DNA from: Chthoniobacter flavus
GTDB taxonomy: Bacteria; Verrucomicrobiota; Verrucomicrobiia; Chthoniobacterales; Terrimicrobiaceae
Reading direction: 5' to 3'
Assembly (NCBI GenBank): GCA_945883435.1
Contig: CAMCXK010000025.1
Coordinates: 1-42,333 of the forward strand
DNA: 42,333 nt
This document shows, piece after piece, positions 24,583 to 31,831 of the stretch. Made by a program: the position numbers and the translations under genes. Under the pieces are notes generated by a model, which did not search any database, had not been told where the DNA came from, and saw only the letters and a list, made by a program, of their open reading frames with translations. The first letter of the stretch is position 1; each line of letters starts with the position of its first letter.

Positions 24583-26514
24583 TTATTTAAAAATTGCTAG
24601 TCCTCTTTTTAAGAAGTAATATAATCCAATAAATGGGCTTTGTTTAATCGCCTTTGCTCCCTGAATCCAGTAACCTTCTGGTCTGTGTCGATTCACGAAG
24701 GTCGCGCGCGTAGCCTCCCACCAGTCGAATTTTGGAACGAGTGAGCGAACAGATGCTTCCTCTTGATCGCTAGCAAAATGGAAACCTCTCCAACTTTCTA
24801 CCTCCTCCCTTGTGGGATGGTTGAAAAACTGAAAAAAGTTATCCCAAGCCAACGTTGCAACATCTCGCATTTGGGGATAGTGAAAAGGGAAGGCTTTCGC
24901 GCAATGTGAGGCCGCGAGTGCGACGCTTTGCTGGTGCTCCTCTAATCCCCACTCAAGGGCAAGATCGTTGCGTGAGGATTTTAGAATTGGTTGCCATAGG
25001 TTCATGCTTTGTTGGTATCCAGTAACAGTCCCATGATCGGCTGCAAGAAAAAGCTCGATAATGTAAGATGCCTCATTAGGAAATATTCTGCCAAATAGAT
25101 TATTGTAAAAACCAAACATGTCGAGATTTAGGTGAGTGGAAGCCCCCTGAACAAGCCCGAAGTAGAATCCGATTAAGTTAACGTCTTTACCCATTGCGTT
25201 CAGACTTCGTGACAAACTTGCTTGTAAATTTCCATGCCAACCGACATCCACGATTGCAGACTTTGTGCCATCAAAAAAAAGCTCTTGCGACAGATAGCTT
25301 TCAAGTTCGGTGCGTTTGATTGTGGCATGTTTAAGAATAGAGGGTCCCCAAGGATCTGTTTTGATGATATTAAGGAGATCGTCGCGACCGATCTTTTCAA
25401 TGGAGACCCCCTTGGAACGAGCAAAGTCAAAAAATGAAGACGCTTCTGAGCGGTTCAAACCAAGACGCTGAAGGATTTTTGCTGGACTTGGAGAGGGTTT
25501 CCCAGCAAAGAGCCAGCTTAAACGAGAGAAGTTCAAGTCGGTAATGCCGGGCGCGTGCCATGCTTGGCGAGAACCATACAGGTAACGGATGTCTACCTCA
25601 AGATTCCATGATTCTTTAAGCACTCCTGCAACACGGGATAAAATCTGACCATCACGAGAGACAAAATACAGCCTTTTAATTTGCTGTTCTTCGGCACAAA
25701 AAAGTATCCACCATACATATACAAATATAAGAAAACCTGCGACGTTTATGGAAGACTCGATCGGTGGTCTTGTTTGATTTTTTGAGTCGGCTGATGCGTG
25801 CAGACGTGACTGGCGTAGTGCGCCCAAGACTTTGCTTTTTAAAAGTGGCTTGGAATTGCTGATTTTTCTCAAGAAGTTCTCCCGGGGTCGCAAGCGCGCG
25901 TCCTCAAAGAGCGTGGCTTGAATCCCGAACTTCCGTGGCACTCGATAGTCTGAATGAGGATTATCGCCGATATGATGCCATTCGAACGGCTGCCCGTTAA
26001 TGTCCTGAATAAGCATTTCAAACATGGAACCGGTGTGTTTGCTCAAGCCGCACTCGCACGACACCAGTAATCGATCCTCCGGCAAACAAAGCAATTCGCG
26101 CTTCAATATTCTGCGAATGATTTCGGAAGGCAGATACATGTCCGAGAGAAAATAAATTCGATCGAATTGGTTCCGCGCCCTCAAGACTTTCTCGCGAATG
26201 GCCGGAACCCCCGCCAAGCAATTTTCCTCCAAATGGATTTCCATCCGCATCGCTTGAATCATTCGGTCATCTGTCCATGAGAACTCGGTCTGTAATTCAT
26301 CGTAAATTTGTTGAAGTGTCGCTTCTTGATGGGAGAGCTTCCTGCGAGCACGAGTTTCGGCGCAGATACGAGACGAGAAAAAATAGGAAGGTTCCTTTTG
26401 GATAAGATGATAATTGCGCAGCTCCTCCCCCAATTCCAAAAATAAATCCTGAGGGGCTGCGTAATTCCGCACCAGCGCTGTGTCAAAAACATCGAAACTC
26501 GCTATTCTAAGCAT
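24583..26514 (-). CDS. Two-part protein with N-terminal HAD domain (COG5610-like), glycan-locus associated
   Basis: 643 codons. The N-terminal part has HAD motifs: ASFDVFDTALVRN (D8-x-FDT, with Phe in place of the usual second Asp), YFLSDMYLPSEII (motif II Ser/Thr) and HHIGDNPHSDYRVPRKFG (motif IV) near 180. This resembles the predicted HAD hydrolases (COG5610) often found among rhamnan or O-antigen genes. From about 260 a second region begins with a hydrophobic stretch (AGFLIFVYVWWILF), then RLYFVSRDGQILSR and SAIVDVGWHGNLQASLSRSL, which is conserved in these proteins but has no agreed function. It may link a sugar-phosphate or lipid-phosphate step to assembly. Confidence 0.68.
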   Translation of the reverse strand: MLRIASFDVFDTALVRNYAAPQDLFLELGEELRNYHLIQKEPSYFFSSRICAETRARRKLSHQEATLQQIYDELQTEFSWTDDRMIQAMRMEIHLEENCLAGVPAIREKVLRARNQFDRIYFLSDMYLPSEIIRRILKRELLCLPEDRLLVSCECGLSKHTGSMFEMLIQDINGQPFEWHHIGDNPHSDYRVPRKFGIQATLFEDARLRPRENFLRKISNSKPLLKSKVLGALRQSRLHASADSKNQTRPPIESSINVAGFLIFVYVWWILFCAEEQQIKRLYFVSRDGQILSRVAGVLKESWNLEVDIRYLYGSRQAWHAPGITDLNFSRLSWLFAGKPSPSPAKILQRLGLNRSEASSFFDFARSKGVSIEKIGRDDLLNIIKTDPWGPSILKHATIKRTELESYLSQELFFDGTKSAIVDVGWHGNLQASLSRSLNAMGKDVNLIGFYFGLVQGASTHLNLDMFGFYNNLFGRIFPNEASYIIELFLAADHGTVTGYQQSMNLWQPILKSSRNDLALEWGLEEHQQSVALAASHCAKAFPFHYPQMRDVATLAWDNFFQFFNHPTREEVESWRGFHFASDQEEASVRSLVPKFDWWEATRATFVNRHRPEGYWIQGAKAIKQSPFIGLYYFLKRGLAIFK

Positions 26515-26564
26515 AGGAATATTCTAAAGTAAACTTAATGATTAATATGAAGAGCGAGTTCGAT

Positions 26565-27293
26565 CTATTTGCTTGCGTAGCCCAATAAATTGAGTGAAAG
26601 AGGTGTTATGCGACCAGCGCGTGGGCCTAATTCCGCCATCACTTGCAATCTCCAAAACCAACGAAAAAAACAAAAAGCCCACCAGTGGCGAGAGCCCGCT
26701 ACGGGAAGATACCAGAACTTTGGACGTGACAGAAACTCCATTGAAGTAATGTTAATATCAATGAATCCAGAATGATGCAGTAGGAAGTCTAAACTATGCT
26801 CCGTAAAGCTACTGCAGTGGGTAAAATCATTGTATCTCCATCGCATCGCGAGAGCAGAGTTGGCATTTGGAACGGTGCAGAGAAAGTTACCACCGAGTTT
26901 AACCGTTCGGTAGATTGCCTGTGTAAAAGACAGTTGTGAACGAGTATCGACGTGCTCAATTACATCCATACAGAGAACGATGTCGAACTGCGCGCTTTGC
27001 TTCGCAAGAAAATCAATTGTATCCTCGACGCAAATGATATCGAGGCCACGGGATTGCCCTGTTTCTGATTGAGCGGGATCAACATCAATACCACAGACAT
27101 GCTCAACTCCAAGTTTTTGAGCAGCCAGCATGGCCAGGCCAGTTCCGCAGCCGACATCTAAAAGCGATTGATGCTTTCCACGTTTGATGTATGGCTTTAA
27201 GAGGTCGATGCAAAAATTGACTTCCCGCTCAATTGCATCAGGGGAGTTAGAGTGCCATTTGCTGTAGTAATAACTATAATCTAACTTTTGCAT
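26565..27293 (-). CDS. SAM-dependent methyltransferase, UbiG/Methyltransf_23-like
   Basis: 242 codons. SLLDVGCGTGLAMLAAQKLG at about 43-62 is the SAM loop. VCGIDVDPAQSE, FDIVLCMDVIEHVDTRSQLSF and KLGGNFLCTVPNANSALAMRWRYNDFTHCSSFTEHSL complete the class I fold; the last stretch (N-x-R-W-R-Y-N-D-F-T-H) is typical of methyltransferases in surface-glycan loci. Its 5' end overlaps wzx by 13 bases, so the two are coupled. It is the fourth methyltransferase of the locus, which suggests a heavily methylated glycan. Confidence 0.86.
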   Translation of the reverse strand: MQKLDYSYYYSKWHSNSPDAIEREVNFCIDLLKPYIKRGKHQSLLDVGCGTGLAMLAAQKLGVEHVCGIDVDPAQSETGQSRGLDIICVEDTIDFLAKQSAQFDIVLCMDVIEHVDTRSQLSFTQAIYRTVKLGGNFLCTVPNANSALAMRWRYNDFTHCSSFTEHSLDFLLHHSGFIDINITSMEFLSRPKFWYLPVAGSRHWWAFCFFRWFWRLQVMAELGPRAGRITPLSLNLLGYASK

Positions 27294-28600
27294 AATATTA
27301 AGACCTGCTTATATATTAAAGGGATTCTGAACGGAGCAGAAACTGCCTTAAGTTGCTGGAAACCACTTTTTTGTAGTCGCCGAAATAGAAAGGATGACAG
27401 AAAACCCGTGCAGTAAAAACTAGCAAAAAGACTCAAGGCGGCGCCAGTTACCCCGTAGTGACGTGTTAGAAAAATTGCCATTGGAAATGCAATTGCCATA
27501 CCAATAATTGCGACAATCAAATGAAATATAGTAGCATCCTCAACCAGCATAATTTGAGCCCGAACACTTGCACTAAATGTTACCGGCGCTGTCCAGGCAT
27601 GGATAATTAAAACTGGAACAGATGCAATAAAACTTGAACCATATACTAGCGGGATAAAAATTGGCGCTGCTATGGTAACCAATAAAGCAACAGTTACCCC
27701 TAGCCAAGTTAAGACATCGTAAAGCAATTGACAAAAACTCTCGTAAGCCTCCGGTTGAGTGGTCTTCATGCGAACAACTGTGGGATAAATTGTAGATAAC
27801 ACTGCAAATGGCAAAAAACCCCATAACTCCATAATTCGCACGGAGGCGTAATACAACCCCAAGCCATTATCGCCCAAGGTTTCTTTTATTACAATTTGCT
27901 CACATCTAAAAAATAATGCGAGGGCAACCCCTGATACTATTAGTGGCCATGATTGTAAAACTAAACGTTTAGCGATAGTGAGTGATGGGCTTGCGTTAAA
28001 CAGATTTTTTCCATCAATATGATAGATGAGTGCTAGTCCAATAGCGCATATCATTGACTCAACTAGCTGCATAATTGCAAACGCTTCAATAGGCGCATTT
28101 AAGAAAACGAGCGATATTTTCATCATGCTGGATAGCATGGTAGTAATTACCCGATTCTTTGCAAGAACTTTCGCTTGTATTGATTTTTGATACCAGAGTT
28201 CAATTACATCGAAAGCATTTGGTAAAAAACTGAGCGAAATGATGCTCACAAGCACAACGGTTCGCAATCCATCTTCCATGCAGAAAGCCGATAAAGTGCT
28301 CAATAGAATAGCAAGCAGTGCTCCTGCGAGTCTCATGCAAAATGCAGTCATCAAAATCTTCTGCGTATCTGATTTATTGTGAACAATCTCCCTGATTACA
28401 ATTCCATCCAATCCCAAAGTCGAAATCGTTCCAAAAATTGCCACCAAACTGATCACGTAATTCAGTTCACCAAAGCTGTCCACGCCTAGATATCTTGCAA
28501 TTACGCTGAATGTCAAAACGCCGATTAGGACTCGAATAAATCGATTCGCTAAAATCCAAAAAATATTTTCTAAAAATTTGATGAGCTTACTTAAGTTCAC
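27281..28600 (-). CDS. wzx: Wzx-type polysaccharide flippase
   Basis: 439 codons from a GTG at 28600, with about twelve hydrophobic helices along the protein. The opening FLENIFWILANRFIRVLIGVLTFSVIARYLGVDSFGELNYV is the RfbX/Wzx signature (A-R-x-L-G-x-x-x-F-G near residue 35-45). It moves lipid-linked repeat units from the cytoplasmic to the periplasmic side of the inner membrane, within the Wzx/Wzy route. It is the first large gene of the convoy; the promoter should lie in 28601-28771, between it and the right 193-bp element. The GTG overlaps the stop of a small upstream open frame by four bases. Confidence 0.9.
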   Translation of the reverse strand: MNLSKLIKFLENIFWILANRFIRVLIGVLTFSVIARYLGVDSFGELNYVISLVAIFGTISTLGLDGIVIREIVHNKSDTQKILMTAFCMRLAGALLAILLSTLSAFCMEDGLRTVVLVSIISLSFLPNAFDVIELWYQKSIQAKVLAKNRVITTMLSSMMKISLVFLNAPIEAFAIMQLVESMICAIGLALIYHIDGKNLFNASPSLTIAKRLVLQSWPLIVSGVALALFFRCEQIVIKETLGDNGLGLYYASVRIMELWGFLPFAVLSTIYPTVVRMKTTQPEAYESFCQLLYDVLTWLGVTVALLVTIAAPIFIPLVYGSSFIASVPVLIIHAWTAPVTFSASVRAQIMLVEDATIFHLIVAIIGMAIAFPMAIFLTRHYGVTGAALSLFASFYCTGFLSSFLFRRLQKSGFQQLKAVSAPFRIPLIYKQVLILCKS

Positions 28601-28755
28601 AAATATGATAATCTTGTAACTTTCTGATAAAAAATGGCATAATTTTTGTATGGTGGTAATTGTGCCCTTGCGTTAAAAAAAAGCAAAGTTGCAATCGCCA
28701 ATTTTGCTCCCTTCACAGGCTCAGAAAAAGATATAATATAATCCGATTGGTTCAT
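28597..28755 (-). CDS. Possible 52-codon leader gene ahead of wzx
   Basis: From ATG 28755 the minus strand is open for 52 codons (MNQSDYIISFSEPVKGAKLA... ending in LSYL) and ends in TGA overlapping the wzx GTG start (GTGA). The overlap would let ribosomes pass to wzx, a common form of coupling. The peptide has no recognised family, no good ribosome site was found, and the region is AT-rich, where short open frames arise easily. It could be a gene fragment or a leader. Confidence 0.25.
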   Translation of the reverse strand: MNQSDYIISFSEPVKGAKLAIATLLFFNARAQLPPYKNYAIFYQKVTRLSYL

Positions 28756-28771
28756 TTTTGAAGCAAATCGA

Positions 28772-28964
28772 GGTTCTTCGTGGATTTTTGTGGGTGGAAG
28801 CCCAATTCATCCCCCTTTGGGGGCGGGGTGCCAATGATCTCCCTGCGACACAACTCCCACGCAAGCAAGTTGGTATGGGATTGCGTCGCGAATCAATTAT
28901 TGGCTGTTTTACTCCTTCAAGCGCTTTGCGCTTCAGTTTTACCCACGAAATTCCGTGAAGAACC
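28772..28964 (-). mobile_element. 193-bp MITE-like element, copy B (right border of the glycan cluster)
   Basis: Inverted relative to copy A at 15743-15935 and of equal length. Its ends are a 28-bp imperfect inverted repeat: GGTTCTTCGTGGATTTTTGT at 28772 against GGTTCTTCACGGAATTTCGT on the other strand from 28964, with 22 of 28 positions agreeing when read by eye. A small hairpin (CCCCCTTTGGGGG) lies inside. No protein is encoded. On its right it abuts a truncated glycosyltransferase gene whose last eight codons are read from the element. Confidence 0.78.
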
Positions 28965-29148
28965 TATGAAAGACCCAGTCCTTGGCCGCTGGGTGCGGTC
29001 GACAGCGATCGGCGGCATGGCTGGTGCAGAAGACATGCACCTCGAACTGCGTGGCGAGAGCGCGAGTCCATGCAAAAGCCTTACCGGGCTCGCTTCCGGC
29101 GTCTGGGTGAGGATCGGTGCAGCAAACAACGAAAGGGGGTTTTTTCAA
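28939..29148 (-). pseudogene. N-terminal stub of a GT4-type glycosyltransferase cut at the 193-bp element
   Basis: 69 codons from ATG 29148. Residues about 7-45 read VVCCTDPHPDAGSEPGKAF and ALATQFEVHVFC, the donor-side opening of GT4 enzymes (PPDAGSEPG...W..AL...HEVHV). After about residue 61 the frame enters the right 193-bp element and stops at TAA (28939-28941). More than 300 residues of a normal transferase are missing, and nothing like them appears to the left of the element. It was therefore cut by a rearrangement, not simply interrupted. It is GC-rich, unlike the cluster beyond the element. Confidence 0.75.
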
Positions 29149-29200
29149 TGGTAAGAGGTTGCAGCGAAGGTCTCAAGTCACTGGTTAGGACACCGATTTC

Positions 29201-29224
29201 CTGCGGTCATAGACCGCCGCTACA
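29201..29224 (-). repeat. Short palindromic repeat, inverted copy left of wecG
   Basis: Reverse complement of TGTAGCGGCGGTCTATGACC plus GCAG; the same sequence as 14607-14630 and 30032-30055 except at the last arm bases. It ends one base before the stop codon of wecG. Confidence 0.85.
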
Positions 29225-29225
29225 T

Positions 29226-29999
29226 TTAAAACGCCGGGCTCGATAAATTAGGCTTGGTTGAGACCAGTTCTTTGAGCAGGTAATACAGAAAGAGCGAGTT
29301 CCAGTAAAGGTAGCGTCCTGCGAGGCGGCGGGGTTCGCTGGCGAGGCGGTAGGCCCAAGTCAGGCCGAGGCGTTGCATCCACGCGGGGGCATCGGGTTTT
29401 GTGCCCGCATTAACATCGAAGGCGAAGCCGACGGCGAGGAGGATGCCGGCGGGGAGGAGGGGTTTGAGGCGATGGATGAGGTGGTATTGCTTGGGGGTGC
29501 CGAGTCCGATCCAGAGGAAGTCGGGGCCCAGTGTTTGTAGTTCTCGAAAGACTTTGACATCATCCTCAAATATGCCTTTGGCGCTGCACTTTCCGTGGTA
29601 GGAACCAACGATTTTGAGATTCGGATTTCTTTCGAGTAGGCGTTCCCGAAGTTTGGCTCCGCATTCTGGACTGCCGCCGAGGAAATAGTGGGAAAACTCA
29701 GCCGGACAGGTGGCCAGGAATTTCCTCATAAACGTAGGGCCATAAACACGATCGCGGAGCGCGGCACCTTGGCGGTTCAGGCACCAGATCAAGGGCATTC
29801 CATCGGGAATGAAAAGGTCGAAGTGGGCGGTGGTTGCTGCGAATGTTGGCTCATGCCGCCGCATGGTGACGATGTGAGTGTTGGAAAAATCGACCGCGTA
29901 GGGACCGGGTTGGCGACAACGAGCGAGGAGGTGTGCGCCTAGGGTTTCGTAGTCGGTGCAGGTGAGATCGGTGGAGAGAACGCGGCGGGTTGAGGGCAT
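29226..29999 (-). CDS. wecG: WecG/TagA/CpsF-family glycosyltransferase (GT26)
   Basis: 257 codons. GT26 pattern: VDFSNTHIVTMRRHEPTF (N-T/S-H in place of the usual N-x-D loop), FIPDGMPLIWCLN (D-G-x-P), VYGPTFMRKFLA, HYFLGGSPECGAKLRERLLERNP, IVGSYHGKCS, FLWIGLGTPKQYHLIHRL and ILLAVGFAFDVNAGTKPDAPAWMQRLGLTWAYRLASEPRRLAGRYL, which is the conserved C-terminal half. Members add ManNAcA or a related sugar to a polyprenyl-linked glycan early in assembly. It is GC-rich and sits outside the AT-rich cluster, between inverted palindromic repeats on both sides. The symbol marks the family, not a proven substrate. Confidence 0.87.
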   Translation of the reverse strand: MPSTRRVLSTDLTCTDYETLGAHLLARCRQPGPYAVDFSNTHIVTMRRHEPTFAATTAHFDLFIPDGMPLIWCLNRQGAALRDRVYGPTFMRKFLATCPAEFSHYFLGGSPECGAKLRERLLERNPNLKIVGSYHGKCSAKGIFEDDVKVFRELQTLGPDFLWIGLGTPKQYHLIHRLKPLLPAGILLAVGFAFDVNAGTKPDAPAWMQRLGLTWAYRLASEPRRLAGRYLYWNSLFLYYLLKELVSTKPNLSSPAF

Positions 30000-30031
30000 G
30001 AGGAGAAGTGGCGGGTAGTCGGTGGCGAGTT

Positions 30032-30055
30032 TGTAGCGGCGGTCTATGACCGCCG
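30032..30055 (+). repeat. Short palindromic repeat, copy right of wecG
   Basis: TGTAGCGGCGGTCTATGACC plus GCCG, identical to 14607-14630 and inverted relative to 29201-29224. The 3' end of the ATPase copy 3 gene runs into it and takes its stop codon from it. Confidence 0.88.
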
Positions 30056-31264
30056 GGAGTGCCGATTTTCGGCGGTCACAGACGCGCCGCTAAAGGGGGG
30101 GCGGAGAATTTTTAGTGCGGCGTCGCGGAAATAAAGGATTTCTGTTTTGTCACTGCGCTGGAAGGGGTGGCCGTTGTAAATAAGGAATGTTTTTAGGAAT
30201 ACATTGTCCATTAGTTTTTTGATGCGGGAAATTCCTTTCAATAGGCTCGCATTGAATGTGGCGCAGGATTTGATTTCCATCGCAAGGATTTCGCGTCCCT
30301 CCATGACCAGCAAATCAACCTCGTTATCGTTGCTGTCACGAAAAAAATAGAAGTCTGCGATACGGCCTCGATTCCATCGTTCCTTCAAAAACTCCAAAAT
30401 AATCAGGTTTTCAAAAATGCCGCCTACCAGTGGATCTCGCGTCACTTGCTCGGGTTCCCGGATTCCTAGGAGGAAGCACAGGAGACCAACATCCGTGAAG
30501 TAGTATTTAGGATTTTTGACCACGCGTTTCCCGAAATTTTCGAAGTAGGGCTGGAGTTTGAAAATGAGGAATGAGGCTTCCAGGATGGAAAGCCAACTGC
30601 GCACCGTCTTGGAGTCAACCCCGACATCATTTGCCAGTGAACTATAGTCGATCAGCTGGCCCGTGCGGCCGGCCAGCAATTTGATAAATTTTTCAAAAAG
30701 GGAGGCGTTTTTTAGGTCAATCAATTGACGCACATCGCGTTCGACATATGTCTGGTAGTAGTTGGACCACGCGACGGTAGGTCGCAGGCCGGAGTCATAA
30801 ATCCGCGGAAGGAAGCCTCGAAAGGCATAGTCTTCAAATCGATCGTAGACTACGTCCGCGCTGGCCAGCTCGTTGATCGAAAAAGGCAAGAGACGCAAGA
30901 GGGCGGTGCGACCGGCAAGGGATTGGGAAACGGCTCCCCGCAATTCCAATTGATGCGAGCCTGTAAGCACGAAGCGTCCATTTCGTTTTTCGCTGTCGAC
31001 GATGTCTTGAATATAGCTCAAAAGGCTTGGCACCCTTTGAATTTCATCGATGACGACCTGTCCAGAAAACTGAGCCAAAAATGCTTTCGGGTCGGACTGT
31101 GCGAATTCGCGCGTCTCTGGCACTTCAAGATTTTCATAATCCGCTTCATGGCAAATGGATCTGGCGAGCGTTGTCTTGCCCGCCTGACGTGGGCCAAGGA
31201 TCGTCACAATGGGGTATTCCCCCAAAACGGTTTTCATTTCCGTTGCGATCTCGCGTGCAATCAT
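30044..31264 (-). CDS. AAA ATPase with C-terminal DUF4143 domain (copy 3)
   Basis: 406 codons from ATG 31264. Walker A LGPRQAGKTTLARS (about 23-36), Walker B QVVIDEIQRVPSL (about 69-81), sensor RFVLTGSHQLELRGAVSQSLAGRT, DUF4143 GGIFENLIILEFLKERW and the nuclease-like NEVDLLVMEGREILAMEIKS. Residues to about 388 look normal. The last 18 (PPFSGASVTAENRHSRRS) are encoded by the palindromic pair at 30032-30093, so the native end has been replaced. Only the tail beyond the known domain is affected, so the protein may still work. An 11-bp inverted repeat lies 12 bases upstream of the start. It is more distant from copies 1 and 2 than a recent duplication would be. Confidence 0.88.
   Translation of the reverse strand: MIAREIATEMKTVLGEYPIVTILGPRQAGKTTLARSICHEADYENLEVPETREFAQSDPKAFLAQFSGQVVIDEIQRVPSLLSYIQDIVDSEKRNGRFVLTGSHQLELRGAVSQSLAGRTALLRLLPFSINELASADVVYDRFEDYAFRGFLPRIYDSGLRPTVAWSNYYQTYVERDVRQLIDLKNASLFEKFIKLLAGRTGQLIDYSSLANDVGVDSKTVRSWLSILEASFLIFKLQPYFENFGKRVVKNPKYYFTDVGLLCFLLGIREPEQVTRDPLVGGIFENLIILEFLKERWNRGRIADFYFFRDSNDNEVDLLVMEGREILAMEIKSCATFNASLLKGISRIKKLMDNVFLKTFLIYNGHPFQRSDKTEILYFRDAALKILRPPFSGASVTAENRHSRRS
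30070..30093 (-). repeat. Short palindromic repeat, partner of 30032
   Basis: Minus-strand TAGCGGCGCGTCTGTGACC plus GCCG, a diverged copy facing the unit at 30032 across 14 bases. Together they form a longer dyad. Confidence 0.75.
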
Positions 31265-31275
31265 GGGCTTATTCT

Positions 31276-31318
31276 AAAATATGCAATACAGGAGTTCAAG
31301 TCTTGTTTTGCATATTTT
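31276..31318. promoter_or_regulatory. 11-bp inverted repeat upstream of ATPase copy 3
   Basis: AAAATATGCAA at 31276-31286 and TTGCATATTTT at 31308-31318 are perfect inverted arms, 32 bases start to start (about three helical turns), 12 bases upstream of the ATPase ATG. This fits an operator for a dimeric repressor, or two half-sites. A 7-bp hairpin (GAGGGCA/TGCCCTC, 31327-31346) follows. Confidence 0.5.
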
Positions 31319-31349
31319 TTGAAAGAGAGGGCAACGATTTGCCCTCGCG

Positions 31350-31742
31350 CTATGCGAATCCAGTATGATTTTGGTAGCTGGTGGCGGGCCTTGTAGGGCT
31401 TTTTTCACCATCGTAAATGGCGTTCTTGCGTGCGGCATAGTGATTGTAGAAATCTTCCGGGCAACAAAACGTTGCAGACGCCTCCCGAGGATAAGGCGGG
31501 AATCCGTGCCGGAAGAGAAATTTCCCCCAGGCATTGGCATTCTCCAGCCAGTTGTCGTGCAGGAAAAGTCGCTTTGGCAAATCGTGGCTCTGCAGCTCGG
31601 CTTCATAAAGAAGCGCGATGTCTGGATGCTGATTCAGACAGGCGTAGAGCAGAGATGTCCCCGAACGAAACACACCGGTGACAAAAAGATAGCGTGGGGT
31701 TTTCAAAAGATTGAAGGCAATGGACAATTTGCCAAAGCGCAA
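31350..31742 (-). pseudogene. Truncated sulfotransferase
   Basis: 130 codons from ATG 31742. RYLFVTGVFRSGTSLLYACLN carries the 5'-PSB loop (RSGTS) that binds PAPS in sulfotransferases, and QHPDIALLYEAELQ plus a GEKSPT motif at about 113 also fit the family. After that the text loses family likeness (RPATSYQNHTGFA) and stops, less than half of the usual 280-330 residues, without the 3'-phosphate-binding and dimerisation parts. It sits beside the regulatory region of ATPase copy 3, where the break probably happened. In its full form it would have sulfated a surface sugar. It might still be expressed as a fragment. Confidence 0.7.
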
Positions 31743-31831
31743 GGGTCGAAATCAACCCATGCTGCCGCCTTTGGTGAGTCGGCGAGGCCGGCAACCAGAG
31801 GCAATCACAGGTGGTGGCGTGGCCGGCACGC

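Noticed and set aside
15743-28964. Composite transposon with the 193-bp elements as insertion sequences
   Set aside because: The elements are too short to encode a transposase and none is present between them; only a possible 4-bp target match is seen at one copy, so a transposon cannot be claimed.
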